64,000 nt of DNA from the NCBI GenBank assembly GCA_033764725.1, contig JANRIR010000007.1:11919-75918 (forward strand). Reading direction: 5' to 3'. Positions 16,513 through 25,299 of the stretch are shown piece by piece (position 1 is the stretch's first letter; every line of letters begins with the position of its first letter). A program made the translations under genes and the position numbers. Source of the stretch: RI-43 sp033764725. Lineage in GTDB: Bacteria; Pseudomonadota; Alphaproteobacteria; Caulobacterales; Aquidulcibacteraceae. The notes beneath the pieces are model-generated. The model had not been told where the DNA came from. It did not search any database and worked only from the letters and a program-made list of their open reading frames with translations.

Positions 16513-17490
16513 CTACAGCATGAGTACGCCCGCTGCGCCAGCCTCGTCGGCGAAGGCGAGCGCGGCGCCGTCCGCCCGCCAGGCGAGGGCGGCGATGGCG
16601 GCGCCCGCGGGCGCGACCAGACGCGCTTCGCTTGCGGGATCGAGCGTCGCTGCGTGCACGGCGCCGTCGGCGTAGCCGATGGCGATGCGGTCCTCGCGCG
16701 GGTGGAACGCCACCTGGGTGACGAGCGCTTCGCGCTCGGCGACCATCACCGGCGCCTTGTTCTGCGGGCCTGTCTTGCCGACGAATGGCCAAACGACGGC
16801 GCACGGCGCGCCGGACGTCGCCAGCCAGCGCCCACGGCGATCCCAGCTGAAGGATTTCGTCTTCGCCGCATAGCCCGACATGCGCAGATCGGTCTTCTCC
16901 GGCAGGCGCCAGCCGTGCAACTCCATCTCCTGCATCGCGGTCAGCACGTAATCGCCGTCAGGCGATATCGTGGCCGCCAAGTGCGATCCCGCCCAGCGCA
17001 GCGTCACACCGGAATCGTCCGCCATCAGCGCATAGCGCACCGTCGCGCCGCCATAATGACTGGCGACGAGTATGCGTCCCTTGGCGTCCAACGCCAGTCC
17101 GCCGATCGTGGACGGATAAGCGAAGGCATGTGCGCTCTGCGGTGCGCCCCGGGGAAACACGTGCGCCGTCTTGCCGACGCCCGCAGCGATGACGCCCGAG
17201 GCTGCGCTCGCGACCAGATGATCGACCCATTTGCCGGCAAAGCGCGCGATCTCGACCGGCGCGGCGCCAGGGCGCGTCGCCAGCACGCGCCCGTCATCGC
17301 CGCCGGTCAGCCACGATGCGCCGTCGGGATGTGCGCAGGCGCACAACACAGCGCCCTCGTGCGCGCGCCGCCGCGCCGCCTCGCCATTGCGCAGCGCGAA
17401 CACCTCGCCGTCGCCGCTGGCGAACATGGCGACGTCGCCGATCCATCCGCACGCGACGCCCGGCGCTTCCAGATCGATCGTTCCGCTCAC
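16513..17490 (-). CDS. WD40-repeat beta-propeller protein
   Basis: A 325-residue protein with degenerate WD40 blades spaced about 40 residues apart: segments such as ALRNGEAARRRAHEGAVL, AHPDGASWLTGGDDG, VTQVAFHPREDRIAIGYADG and IAALAWRADGAALAFADEAG. It should form a seven-bladed propeller that acts as an interaction scaffold. No leader is present. I chose the GTG at 17490 because it overlaps the CobW stop as GTGA, a coupling arrangement; a GTG at 17499 is also open. WD40 proteins are commonly coded next to CobW/COG0523 GTPases in alphaproteobacteria, so a functional link to metal delivery is likely though unproven. Confidence 0.82.
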   Translation of the reverse strand: MSGTIDLEAPGVACGWIGDVAMFASGDGEVFALRNGEAARRRAHEGAVLCACAHPDGASWLTGGDDGRVLATRPGAAPVEIARFAGKWVDHLVASAASGVIAAGVGKTAHVFPRGAPQSAHAFAYPSTIGGLALDAKGRILVASHYGGATVRYALMADDSGVTLRWAGSHLAATISPDGDYVLTAMQEMELHGWRLPEKTDLRMSGYAAKTKSFSWDRRGRWLATSGAPCAVVWPFVGKTGPQNKAPVMVAEREALVTQVAFHPREDRIAIGYADGAVHAATLDPASEARLVAPAGAAIAALAWRADGAALAFADEAGAAGVLML

Positions 17491-18545
17491 GCCGCGCACG
17501 CGGCGAACGCCGTCTCCAACTCCGCGCGATCGAGATTGCGGCCGATGAACACGAGGCGCGAGATGCGCGGTTCATCGGCGCGCCAGTCGCGCTGCGTATC
17601 GCCGTCGACGATCATGTGCACGCCCTGCACGACGAACCGCTTCGGCTCGTCGGGAAACGCAAGAATGCCTTTCAGGCGCAGGATGTCGGGGCCGCGCTCC
17701 TGGGTGATGCGGTTGATCCAGGTCAGCGTTCTTTGCGGATCGAGCGGCCGTTCGCTCCTCAATGAAATGCTCGCGATGCCCGCCGCCGCGATGTGATCGT
17801 CCGCTTCTCGTCCGAAATCGCGGGCTGCATGGCCATGATCGTGATGGTGATCGTGGTCGTGGTGATGATGGTGGTGACCGCTCTCCGCCAAAAAATCAGG
17901 CTCGAGCTCGGTCACCCGCGCGAGATCGAATGCCCCGACATCGAGAATCTTATCGAGCGCGATCGCGCTGTTTTGCGTGCGCTCGATGCGCGCGGTGGGG
18001 TTGATCGCGCGGATGCGCCGCTCCACCGCCGCGAGCTCTTCAGCGGAGACCAGATCGGTCTTGTTGAGCAGCAGGACGTCGGCGAACGCGATCTGCTCCT
18101 GCGCTTCGGCGCTGTCGTCCAGGCGATGGAGAATGTGCTTGGCGTCGACCACGGTGACGATCGCATCGAGCCTGGTTCTTGCGCGCACGGCCTCGTCGAC
18201 GAAGAAAGTCTGCGCCACCGGCGCCGGCGCAGCGAGACCTGTCGTCTCAACCAGGATCGCGTCGAATTTGCCCTTGCGCCGCATCAGGCCCTCGATGATG
18301 CGGATCAGGTCGCCCCGCACGGTGCAGCACACGCAGCCATTGTTCATCTCGAACACTTCCTCGTCGGCGTCGACGATGAGGTCGTTGTCGATGCCGATCT
18401 CGCCGAATTCGTTGACGATGACGGCGTAGCGCTTGCCGTGATCCTCCGAGAGGATGCGGTTGAGGAGGGTGGTCTTGCCGGCGCCGAGCCAACCGGTGAG
18501 CACGGTGACGGGGATTTGTTCGGGTTTCGCGTCGGGGGCGGTCAT
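17487..18545 (-). CDS. CobW/COG0523-family GTPase (putative zinc metallochaperone)
   Basis: A 352-residue G3E-type GTPase. It has Walker A GWLGAGKTT at 18-26, the metal-binding CxCC motif as GCVCC at 70-74, NKTD at 161-164, and a histidine-rich linker with thirteen His/Asp repeats at about 224-239. The C-terminal CobW_C domain is present (FVVQGVHMI, ISRLVFIGRNLD). Members with a CxCC and His-rich linker are usually zinc chaperones; cobalamin-type function is less likely as no cob genes are near. The start is the ATG at 18545; a longer frame from 18596 adds 17 residues that do not match the family. It is coupled to the WD40 gene by GTGA overlap. Confidence 0.92.
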   Translation of the reverse strand: MTAPDAKPEQIPVTVLTGWLGAGKTTLLNRILSEDHGKRYAVIVNEFGEIGIDNDLIVDADEEVFEMNNGCVCCTVRGDLIRIIEGLMRRKGKFDAILVETTGLAAPAPVAQTFFVDEAVRARTRLDAIVTVVDAKHILHRLDDSAEAQEQIAFADVLLLNKTDLVSAEELAAVERRIRAINPTARIERTQNSAIALDKILDVGAFDLARVTELEPDFLAESGHHHHHHDHDHHHDHGHAARDFGREADDHIAAAGIASISLRSERPLDPQRTLTWINRITQERGPDILRLKGILAFPDEPKRFVVQGVHMIVDGDTQRDWRADEPRISRLVFIGRNLDRAELETAFAACAA

Positions 18546-18666
18546 GGGCGCTGTCCAAAGCTGCGGGACCCCTAGATAGACGCTTCTGCGCCGCACGGAA
18601 GGGCGGCCGCTCTTTCACGCGGTCCAGGCTGCGCCTAGGATGCCCGCTCAGCGCGGGGAGATGCGC

Positions 18667-20559
18667 ATGCCCAAGACCTGGGTGGGGTGGCTGTTCGCCA
18701 GCTTCTGGATCGTGCTCGCGCTGCTCGGCGCAGCCGCCGTCGGCCTCTATTTCTTTCTGCCGCGGGAGCAAATCCGGGCCCAGGTCGAGCGCCTGATCGA
18801 AGCGCAAATCGGGCGCGACGTGACCTTCGCCGGCGCGTTTCGGCCCTCGCTCTATCCGGTGCTCGGCTTTCGCGCCGACGATGTCAGCGTGGCCAATGTC
18901 GCCAATGGGCGCGCGGCGACGTTTGCCGCCGCGGAGGGGCTGGCGGTCGGCGTCGAGGTCATCCCATTCCTGCAGGGACGGCTGATCGTCACCGAGCTAG
19001 TGCTGCAGAAGCCCGCGATCTCGCTGGAGATCGACGCCGAGGGGCGGCCGAATTGGCTGTTTGCGCCGCGCCCAGGCGCTGCGCCCGCGCCGCCGCGCCC
19101 AACCAAGACGCCGCCCGCCGAGCAGGATATGCGTCTGCACGATGTGCGCATCGTCGACGGGCTGATCTCGCAGAACGATTTTCGCGCCAATGTCGGGTGG
19201 ATGGTCGAAGACGTCGATCTGCAATCCTCGATCGTCAGCCTCGCTGCGCCGATGGAGATTGACGGCGCGCTCACCTATCGCGGCGAGCGGGTAGAACTGG
19301 AGATCGACCAGGCCCGTCCGCGCGCCCTGATGCGCGGCGAAGCGACCGACATGGCCGTGGCGCTGCGCGCTGCGCCGATGGTTGCGCGCCTGCAGGGACG
19401 CCTCGATCCGCGCGCCGAGACGTTTGTCGGGGCCGGGCAGGCTTCGGGCGAAAGCCTGCGGCGGGTGGCGGCGTGGCTCGGGGCGCCGATGGCGCCGGGC
19501 GCGGGCTTCGAACGTTTCTCGGTGGACGGTCGGCTCAACGCGGCCCGCGCGAGCCTTTCAATTGAAAACGCCACCATGTCGCTCGATCAGCTCCAGGGGC
19601 GCGGCGACCTGCTGATCGAGACCCAGCGAGCCAAGCCTTATGTCAGCGGCCGCTTGGAGCTGCAGGCGCTTGATCTCAACCCCTATCTCGCGCCGCCGCC
19701 GGCCGCCGCGGGCGCGGCTGCGCCGGCTTCGGCAGAGCCCACAGGCGTCGCCGCCGGGGTCGATCTCAGCGCCGACGCCTATGACCGCACGCCGGTCGAT
19801 CTCAGCGGCATGGGCGCCTTCAACGCCAATCTCGAACTCACCGCCAACGCCTTTACCTTCCAGCGCCTGCGCACCGAGCGCGCGCAATTGTCGATGGTGC
19901 TGAACGACGGGTTCCTCGCGGCGACGCTGCATCGCATGCAGCTTTATGGCGGCGCCGGCTCCGGTCGAATCGAGATCGACGCGCGCCAGCCGGCGCTGCG
20001 CCTCGTGCAGGAATTGGTCGTCGACGGGGTCGATGTGAACCGCTTCCTCACCGATGCGGCGGGCTTCGCACAGATCGAGGGGCGCGGGGAGGTGGGCCTG
20101 CGGCTCGTCGCGACGGGCCGCTCACAGGCCGATTTCATGGCCAGCATGGGCGGGCGGGTGCATGTCGAAGTCGTCACCGGGGCGCTGCGCGGGGTCGATC
20201 TCGGCGGCATCGCGCGCACCATCCGCAACGCGCTGTCCGGCGATCTCGTCGCGGCCAACGCCCGGACGCCATTCACCGGCATGAGCGCGACGCTCACTCT
20301 TTCCGATGGCGTGGCCGCCACCGACAACCTCAGCCTCAACACTCGCAATCTGGCTATCCGCGGCATCGGCGTCATCGACCTCAACGGCCAAACCCTCGAC
20401 CTGCGCGTCGTGCCGCGCGACCAGGGCATCGCCGTCCCGTTCCGGATGCAGGGGCCCTGGGCGCAGCTCGCCTATGCGTCCGACCTGCGCGGCCGGGCGC
20501 GGCCGGAGATCGAGGCCAAGGTCCGCGCCGTGCAAGCCCGCGCGCGGGCCGCGCGCTAA
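18667..20559 (+). CDS. AsmA-family protein
   Basis: A 630-residue protein with one N-terminal membrane helix (residues about 5-30, GWLFASFWIVLALLGAAAVG) and a long extracytoplasmic region. The N-terminal AsmA domain shows RDVTFAGAFRPSLYPVLGFRA and a C-terminal AsmA_2 domain shows VEVVTGALRGVDLGGIARTI and NLSLNTRNLAIRGIGVIDL. Such proteins form long beta-grooves that move phospholipids or affect outer-membrane biogenesis. I chose the ATG at 18667, with GGGGAG 6 nt upstream; the in-frame ATG at 18661 would leave no spacing. It is divergent from cobW and followed by the NRPS gene after 216 nt, with no sign that it belongs to that cluster. Confidence 0.88.
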   Translation: MPKTWVGWLFASFWIVLALLGAAAVGLYFFLPREQIRAQVERLIEAQIGRDVTFAGAFRPSLYPVLGFRADDVSVANVANGRAATFAAAEGLAVGVEVIPFLQGRLIVTELVLQKPAISLEIDAEGRPNWLFAPRPGAAPAPPRPTKTPPAEQDMRLHDVRIVDGLISQNDFRANVGWMVEDVDLQSSIVSLAAPMEIDGALTYRGERVELEIDQARPRALMRGEATDMAVALRAAPMVARLQGRLDPRAETFVGAGQASGESLRRVAAWLGAPMAPGAGFERFSVDGRLNAARASLSIENATMSLDQLQGRGDLLIETQRAKPYVSGRLELQALDLNPYLAPPPAAAGAAAPASAEPTGVAAGVDLSADAYDRTPVDLSGMGAFNANLELTANAFTFQRLRTERAQLSMVLNDGFLAATLHRMQLYGGAGSGRIEIDARQPALRLVQELVVDGVDVNRFLTDAAGFAQIEGRGEVGLRLVATGRSQADFMASMGGRVHVEVVTGALRGVDLGGIARTIRNALSGDLVAANARTPFTGMSATLTLSDGVAATDNLSLNTRNLAIRGIGVIDLNGQTLDLRVVPRDQGIAVPFRMQGPWAQLAYASDLRGRARPEIEAKVRAVQARARAAR

Positions 20560-20775
20560 ACCCATAAGCCGACTGCAACCGACGCTTGCCCCGACGTCGG
20601 CGCGGCGCGCCTTCACGCGTTAACGGTTTGGGCAGCAGCCCCGGAGCGGCGCGCGGGTGGCGCCAAGTGTGCAAGCGGAAGGGGAAATTCGCCGGGCAAG
20701 CGCGCCAGCGACGCGTGCGGACGCGGCGGCTTGCGGGGCCGCGACGGGCGCCGGCCGGCATGGGGAACGCGAAAC

Positions 20776-23700
20776 ATGACCTTGGCGACCGTTTCGTTCG
20801 TCGGCGATTCATCGCTGTTGCCGCGCTGTGCAGAGGCGGCGCGCGCCGCCGGCGTTTCCATCGTCGGCGTCCTGACTCGCGACCCCCGCGTCGCCGATTG
20901 GGCCAAGTCCGCCAAAATTCCTTTGTGGATCAAAGGCGATCCAGGATTTTCATGGTCCGCCCTGGAGGCGGATTATCTGTTCAGCGCCGCCAATCTCGAC
21001 ATGCTGCCCGGCGAAGCGCTCGCCGCGGCGCGCATCGCCGCGCTCAATTTTCATGACGGCCCCCTGCCGGCCTATGCCGGGCTGAACGCCGCCGCCTGGG
21101 CGCTGATCCACGGCGAGACCGTCCATGGCGTGGTTTGGCACGAAATGACCGCGACGCCGGACGCCGGGCGCATCGCCGCCGCGCGCGCGGTCGCCATCGA
21201 TGCGGAAGACGACGCGCTCACCCTTAACGCCAAATGCTACGAGGCGGGTCTTGCGGCGTTCGACGCCGTGCTGGCCGACATCGCCGCCGGCGGCTTGAGG
21301 CTCACGCCGCAGGCCGGCGCGCGCGCCTATTTCAGCCGCGCCAAGCGTCCGCCGCTCGGCGGACTGATCGATCCGGCCGCGTCCGCGGACGCCATCGTGC
21401 GTCTTGTCCGCGGGTTGCACGCCGGCCCCTATGACAGCCCGCTCGGCTTCGCCAAGCTCGTTGTCGACGGCGAGCTCTTTTTGGTGGGAAGCGCTGTGCG
21501 GCAGGACGTTGCGCCGGGCGCTGCGCCAGGAACCGTGCTCGCCGCCGACAGCGATGGCGTCACGCTGGCGACGGCCGATGGCGCGGTGCGTCTCGGCGTG
21601 CTCCAGCGCTGCGACGGCGCGACAGTGCGCGTCGCCGACGAGCCCGCCCTGCGTCCCGGCGCTGTAGCGGCGCGGCTGACCCCCGAGGCGTGCGCGGCGC
21701 TCGACACCCACGTCCGCGCGGCGGCGAAAGTGGAGGCCGCACAACGCGCTTGCCTCCGCGCGGCGGTGGCTGTCGATCTGCCCTATGGGCCGGGCGGAGG
21801 CAGCCAGCGCATCGTCATCGGCGGCATCCCAGATCCCAACGTGCGCATCGCCGCGGTTCTGGTCTGGGCCGCCCACATCACCGACGCGGCGTCCATCTCC
21901 GCTTGCTACGCCACGGCGGCCGACGCCGCGCCCGGCCCGACCTTCGCGCCCGGCCGTCCGCTCACGTTGTCCTGTCCGGGCGACGCGACCGGCGCTGCGC
22001 TGGTTGCAGCGGTGCGCGACGCCCGCGCCGCGCTCGACGCGCTCGGGCCGTTCCCGGCCGATCTGCGCCTGCGCGATGCGCCCGCCGACCGCGCGAGCGT
22101 CGATCCGCTGCGCCTGCCGCTGTCGATCAGCCTCGACGGCGCGGCGCCGCCCAGCGCGACGGCGGCGTTGCATGCCGAAATCGATGCAGCGACCGACGTG
22201 CTGATCCTGCACGTGGGCATCGCGGACCACGACGCTGCAGCAGCGATCGGCGCGCAGATCGCGGCCATGGCGGATGCTTTGGCGAACGCGCCGGACCGCC
22301 CGTTGCGCGCCATCGCGCTTGAAGACGCCGCACAAAGCGCAGCCTTGCGCGGCCCTGCGATCGCCGTGGCGTTTCAGTCGGTCGCCGATGCGGTGATCGC
22401 GCAGGCGCAGCGGACGCCGGACGCGTGCGCGCTACGATCGCGCTGGGAGAGCGTCGACTACGCAACGCTGCACGCGCGCATCGACGCCATCGCCGCCGCG
22501 CTCGCCGCGCAGGGCGTCAAGCGCGGCGATATCGTCGGGGTCTGTTTGGAGCGCAGCGCCGATCTTGTCGCTACGCTGCTCGGCGTGATGCGCGCCGGCG
22601 CGGCATATCTGCCGCTCGATCCGTCTTATCCGCCCGAGCGCACCCGCAACATGGTGGCCGATTCCGGCGCGGGCCTTGTGGTCATGAGCGCGCGCACGCA
22701 GCGCGACCACGTTTTTGCGAACGCCCGCATCGCGGCGATCGAAACCTTGCGCGAAACGCAAAACGGTCCGTGGCGTGCGCCGCATGTGGACGCCGACGAC
22801 CTCGCCTACGTGATCTACACGTCGGGCTCGACCGGTCAGCCCAAGGGCGTGATGATCACGCATCGCGCCGCGGCGAATTTCTTCGCCGGCATGGATGCGC
22901 ATATCCCACACGGCCCCGGCGACGTCTGGCTTGCGGTGACGGGGCCGAGCTTCGACATCTCGATCCTTGAATTGTTCTGGACGCTGTCGCGCGGCGTAAC
23001 GGTCGCGCTGCACGCCGCCGTGGCGCCCGCGCAGGCCGCGCGCGCGCCGCGGTTCAGCCTGTTCTATTTCGCCGCCGCGGCGCCCGACGCGGCCGACCCG
23101 TATCGTCTGCTGTTCGAGGGCGCGAAATTCGCCGACGCCAACGGCTTCGAGGCGGTGTGGACGCCGGAGCGCCATTTCCACGCCTTCGGCGCGCCGTATC
23201 CCAATCCCGCCGTCACCGCGGCGGCCTTGTCGGCGATGACCAGGCGCGTGCAGCTGCGCGCCGGCAGTTGCGTGCTGCCGCTGCATTCGCCGATCCGCGT
23301 GGCGGAGGAATGGTCTGTCGTCGACGTGATGTCGAACGGGCGCGTCGGGCTTGCCTTCGCCTCCGGCTGGCAGCCGCACGATTTCGTGCTCGCGCCGCAG
23401 GATTTTCGCAACCGCAAGGCTGTGATGTTGTCGCGCATGGAGGAGGTGCGTGCGCTGTGGCGCGGCGATGCGGTGCGTTTCCCCGACGCTGACGGCGCCT
23501 TGATCGACACGCGCACGCTGCCGCGTCCGGTGCAGCGGGAATTGCCCATCTGGCTCACAGCCGCAAAAAGTCCTGAGACGTTCGAGGAGGCGGGTCGTCG
23601 CGGGGTCAATGTTTTGACTCACATGCTGGGCATGAGCCTCGCTGAAGTTGGCGAAAACGTGCGCCGTTATCGTCAGGCATGGCGCGAGGCCGGTCATGCG

Positions 23701-25293
23701 GGGCGGGGCCGCGTGACGCTGATGGCGCACAGCTTCGTCGGCGACAGCGACGAGGCGGTGCGCGAGATCGTGCGCGCGCCGATGAAACGCTATCTGTCGA
23801 ACGCCTTCGATCTGGTGCGCGACGCCTCATTCAGCTTTCCCACCATCGTCGAAAAGGCGCGCGCCACGGGCAAGTCCGCAGCGGAGATCCTCAAAGACGA
23901 GCCGATGACGCCGGAAGAGCTGGACGCGCTACTCGACCACGCCTTCGATCGCTATTTTCAGACCAGCGGCCTGTTCGGCGCGCACGACACGTGCCTGGCG
24001 ATGACGCAGGCGATCGCCGACATCGATGTCGACGAGATCGCCTGCCTGATCGATTTCGGCGTCGCGGCCGAGACGGTCCTGGCGCACCTGCCGAACCTCA
24101 AGGCGGTGATGGATGCGGCGTCCGCTGTCGTGACGGTCAAGGCCGATGTCTCCGTCGCCGATGATCTCGAACATTGCGGCGCGACGCACTTTCAATGCAC
24201 GCCCAGCATGGCTGCGATGGTCGTCAGTCAACCCCACGCGCACGCTGCGCTCTCGCGCCTGAAGACGATGATGGTGGGCGGCGAAGCCTTGCCGCAGGCG
24301 CTGGCCGACGAAATCAAGGCGCTGCTGCCGCAAGGCGCGCGGCTGCTCAACATGTACGGCCCGACGGAGACGACGATCTGGTCGAGCGTCGCCGACGTCA
24401 CGCACGCGCGCGTGCATCTGGGCGACCCGATCGCAAACACCACGCTGCGCGTGGCCGGCGCGGACGGACGCGCGCGGCCTGCCTATGCGCCGGGCGAATT
24501 GTGGATTGCGGGTGAAGGCCTTGCGCGCGGCTATTGGCGACGCGACGATTTGACGGCGGAGCGCTTCGTCACGCTCGACGGCGTACGCCATTATCGAACC
24601 GGCGACCTTGTGCGTCGCGACGGCGCGGGTCGGCTCGATTTCCTGGGCCGCATCGATCATCAGGTGAAGCTGCGCGGCCACAGGATCGAGCTTGGCGAGA
24701 TTGAAGCGACGCTGTCCGCCTGCGAAGGCGTCGCGCACGCCGTCGTGGCGGCGCGCGCCGACGCGCCGGGCGATGTGCGGCTTGTGGGCTATTACACCGT
24801 CAAGCCCGGCGCCGTCGTCGACGAGCGTGCGGTGCGCGCAGCGCTGGCCGCGACATTGCCGGACATCATGCGGCCCAGCGCGCTGGTGCGGCTGCAGAGC
24901 TGGCCGATGACGCCGAACGGCAAGATCGACCGCAAGGCGCTGCCCGCGCCGAACGCCGCCGTGATCGACCTGGAGATTGCGCCGAGCGAAGGGCTCGAGG
25001 GCGCGATCGCGCGCATCTGGCGCGAATGCCTGGGCCTCGAACGCATTGGCGCATCGCAGAATTTCTTCGATCTTGGCGGGCATTCGCTCTCGGCGGTGCA
25101 GGTGCAGCGCCGCATCCGCGCCGAACTCGGACTGGAGATGGCCATCACCGACATGTTCCGCTTTTCCACGGTGCGCGATCTTGCCCGCCATCTCGACGGC
25201 GCCCATGAGGCCGCCGCATCCGCCGCGTTGCGCGGCGCCGATCGCGCCAAGGCGCGACTCGCGGCGCGCACGCGCTCGGCGTCGACCGAGTAG
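20776..25293 (+). CDS. NRPS: formyltransferase - adenylation domain with inserted FMN monooxygenase - PCP
   Basis: 1505 residues. Residues 1-290 are a formyltransferase: catalytic Asn91, His93 (ALNFHDGPLPAY) and Asp129 (TPDAGRI) are kept, as in formylating start modules such as LgrA. Residues about 300-530 have no recognisable domain; no HHxxxDG condensation motif. The adenylation domain starts near 535 (A3 YTSGSTGQPKG at 681, A4 FDIS at 726). It is interrupted at about 757-1110 by a luciferase-like flavin monooxygenase (WTPERHFHAFG, SGWQPHDFVL), then resumes with YGPTETT (1194) and NGKIDRK. The ten pocket residues read D-I-L-Q-M-G-M-I-W-K, two conservative changes from the glycine code. PCP serine is Ser1437 (GGHSLS). 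Start ATG 20776, with GGGGA upstream. The PKS follows after 6 nt. Confidence 0.9.
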   Translation: MTLATVSFVGDSSLLPRCAEAARAAGVSIVGVLTRDPRVADWAKSAKIPLWIKGDPGFSWSALEADYLFSAANLDMLPGEALAAARIAALNFHDGPLPAYAGLNAAAWALIHGETVHGVVWHEMTATPDAGRIAAARAVAIDAEDDALTLNAKCYEAGLAAFDAVLADIAAGGLRLTPQAGARAYFSRAKRPPLGGLIDPAASADAIVRLVRGLHAGPYDSPLGFAKLVVDGELFLVGSAVRQDVAPGAAPGTVLAADSDGVTLATADGAVRLGVLQRCDGATVRVADEPALRPGAVAARLTPEACAALDTHVRAAAKVEAAQRACLRAAVAVDLPYGPGGGSQRIVIGGIPDPNVRIAAVLVWAAHITDAASISACYATAADAAPGPTFAPGRPLTLSCPGDATGAALVAAVRDARAALDALGPFPADLRLRDAPADRASVDPLRLPLSISLDGAAPPSATAALHAEIDAATDVLILHVGIADHDAAAAIGAQIAAMADALANAPDRPLRAIALEDAAQSAALRGPAIAVAFQSVADAVIAQAQRTPDACALRSRWESVDYATLHARIDAIAAALAAQGVKRGDIVGVCLERSADLVATLLGVMRAGAAYLPLDPSYPPERTRNMVADSGAGLVVMSARTQRDHVFANARIAAIETLRETQNGPWRAPHVDADDLAYVIYTSGSTGQPKGVMITHRAAANFFAGMDAHIPHGPGDVWLAVTGPSFDISILELFWTLSRGVTVALHAAVAPAQAARAPRFSLFYFAAAAPDAADPYRLLFEGAKFADANGFEAVWTPERHFHAFGAPYPNPAVTAAALSAMTRRVQLRAGSCVLPLHSPIRVAEEWSVVDVMSNGRVGLAFASGWQPHDFVLAPQDFRNRKAVMLSRMEEVRALWRGDAVRFPDADGALIDTRTLPRPVQRELPIWLTAAKSPETFEEAGRRGVNVLTHMLGMSLAEVGENVRRYRQAWREAGHAGRGRVTLMAHSFVGDSDEAVREIVRAPMKRYLSNAFDLVRDASFSFPTIVEKARATGKSAAEILKDEPMTPEELDALLDHAFDRYFQTSGLFGAHDTCLAMTQAIADIDVDEIACLIDFGVAAETVLAHLPNLKAVMDAASAVVTVKADVSVADDLEHCGATHFQCTPSMAAMVVSQPHAHAALSRLKTMMVGGEALPQALADEIKALLPQGARLLNMYGPTETTIWSSVADVTHARVHLGDPIANTTLRVAGADGRARPAYAPGELWIAGEGLARGYWRRDDLTAERFVTLDGVRHYRTGDLVRRDGAGRLDFLGRIDHQVKLRGHRIELGEIEATLSACEGVAHAVVAARADAPGDVRLVGYYTVKPGAVVDERAVRAALAATLPDIMRPSALVRLQSWPMTPNGKIDRKALPAPNAAVIDLEIAPSEGLEGAIARIWRECLGLERIGASQNFFDLGGHSLSAVQVQRRIRAELGLEMAITDMFRFSTVRDLARHLDGAHEAAASAALRGADRAKARLAARTRSASTE

Positions 25294-25299
25294 CGTGCC

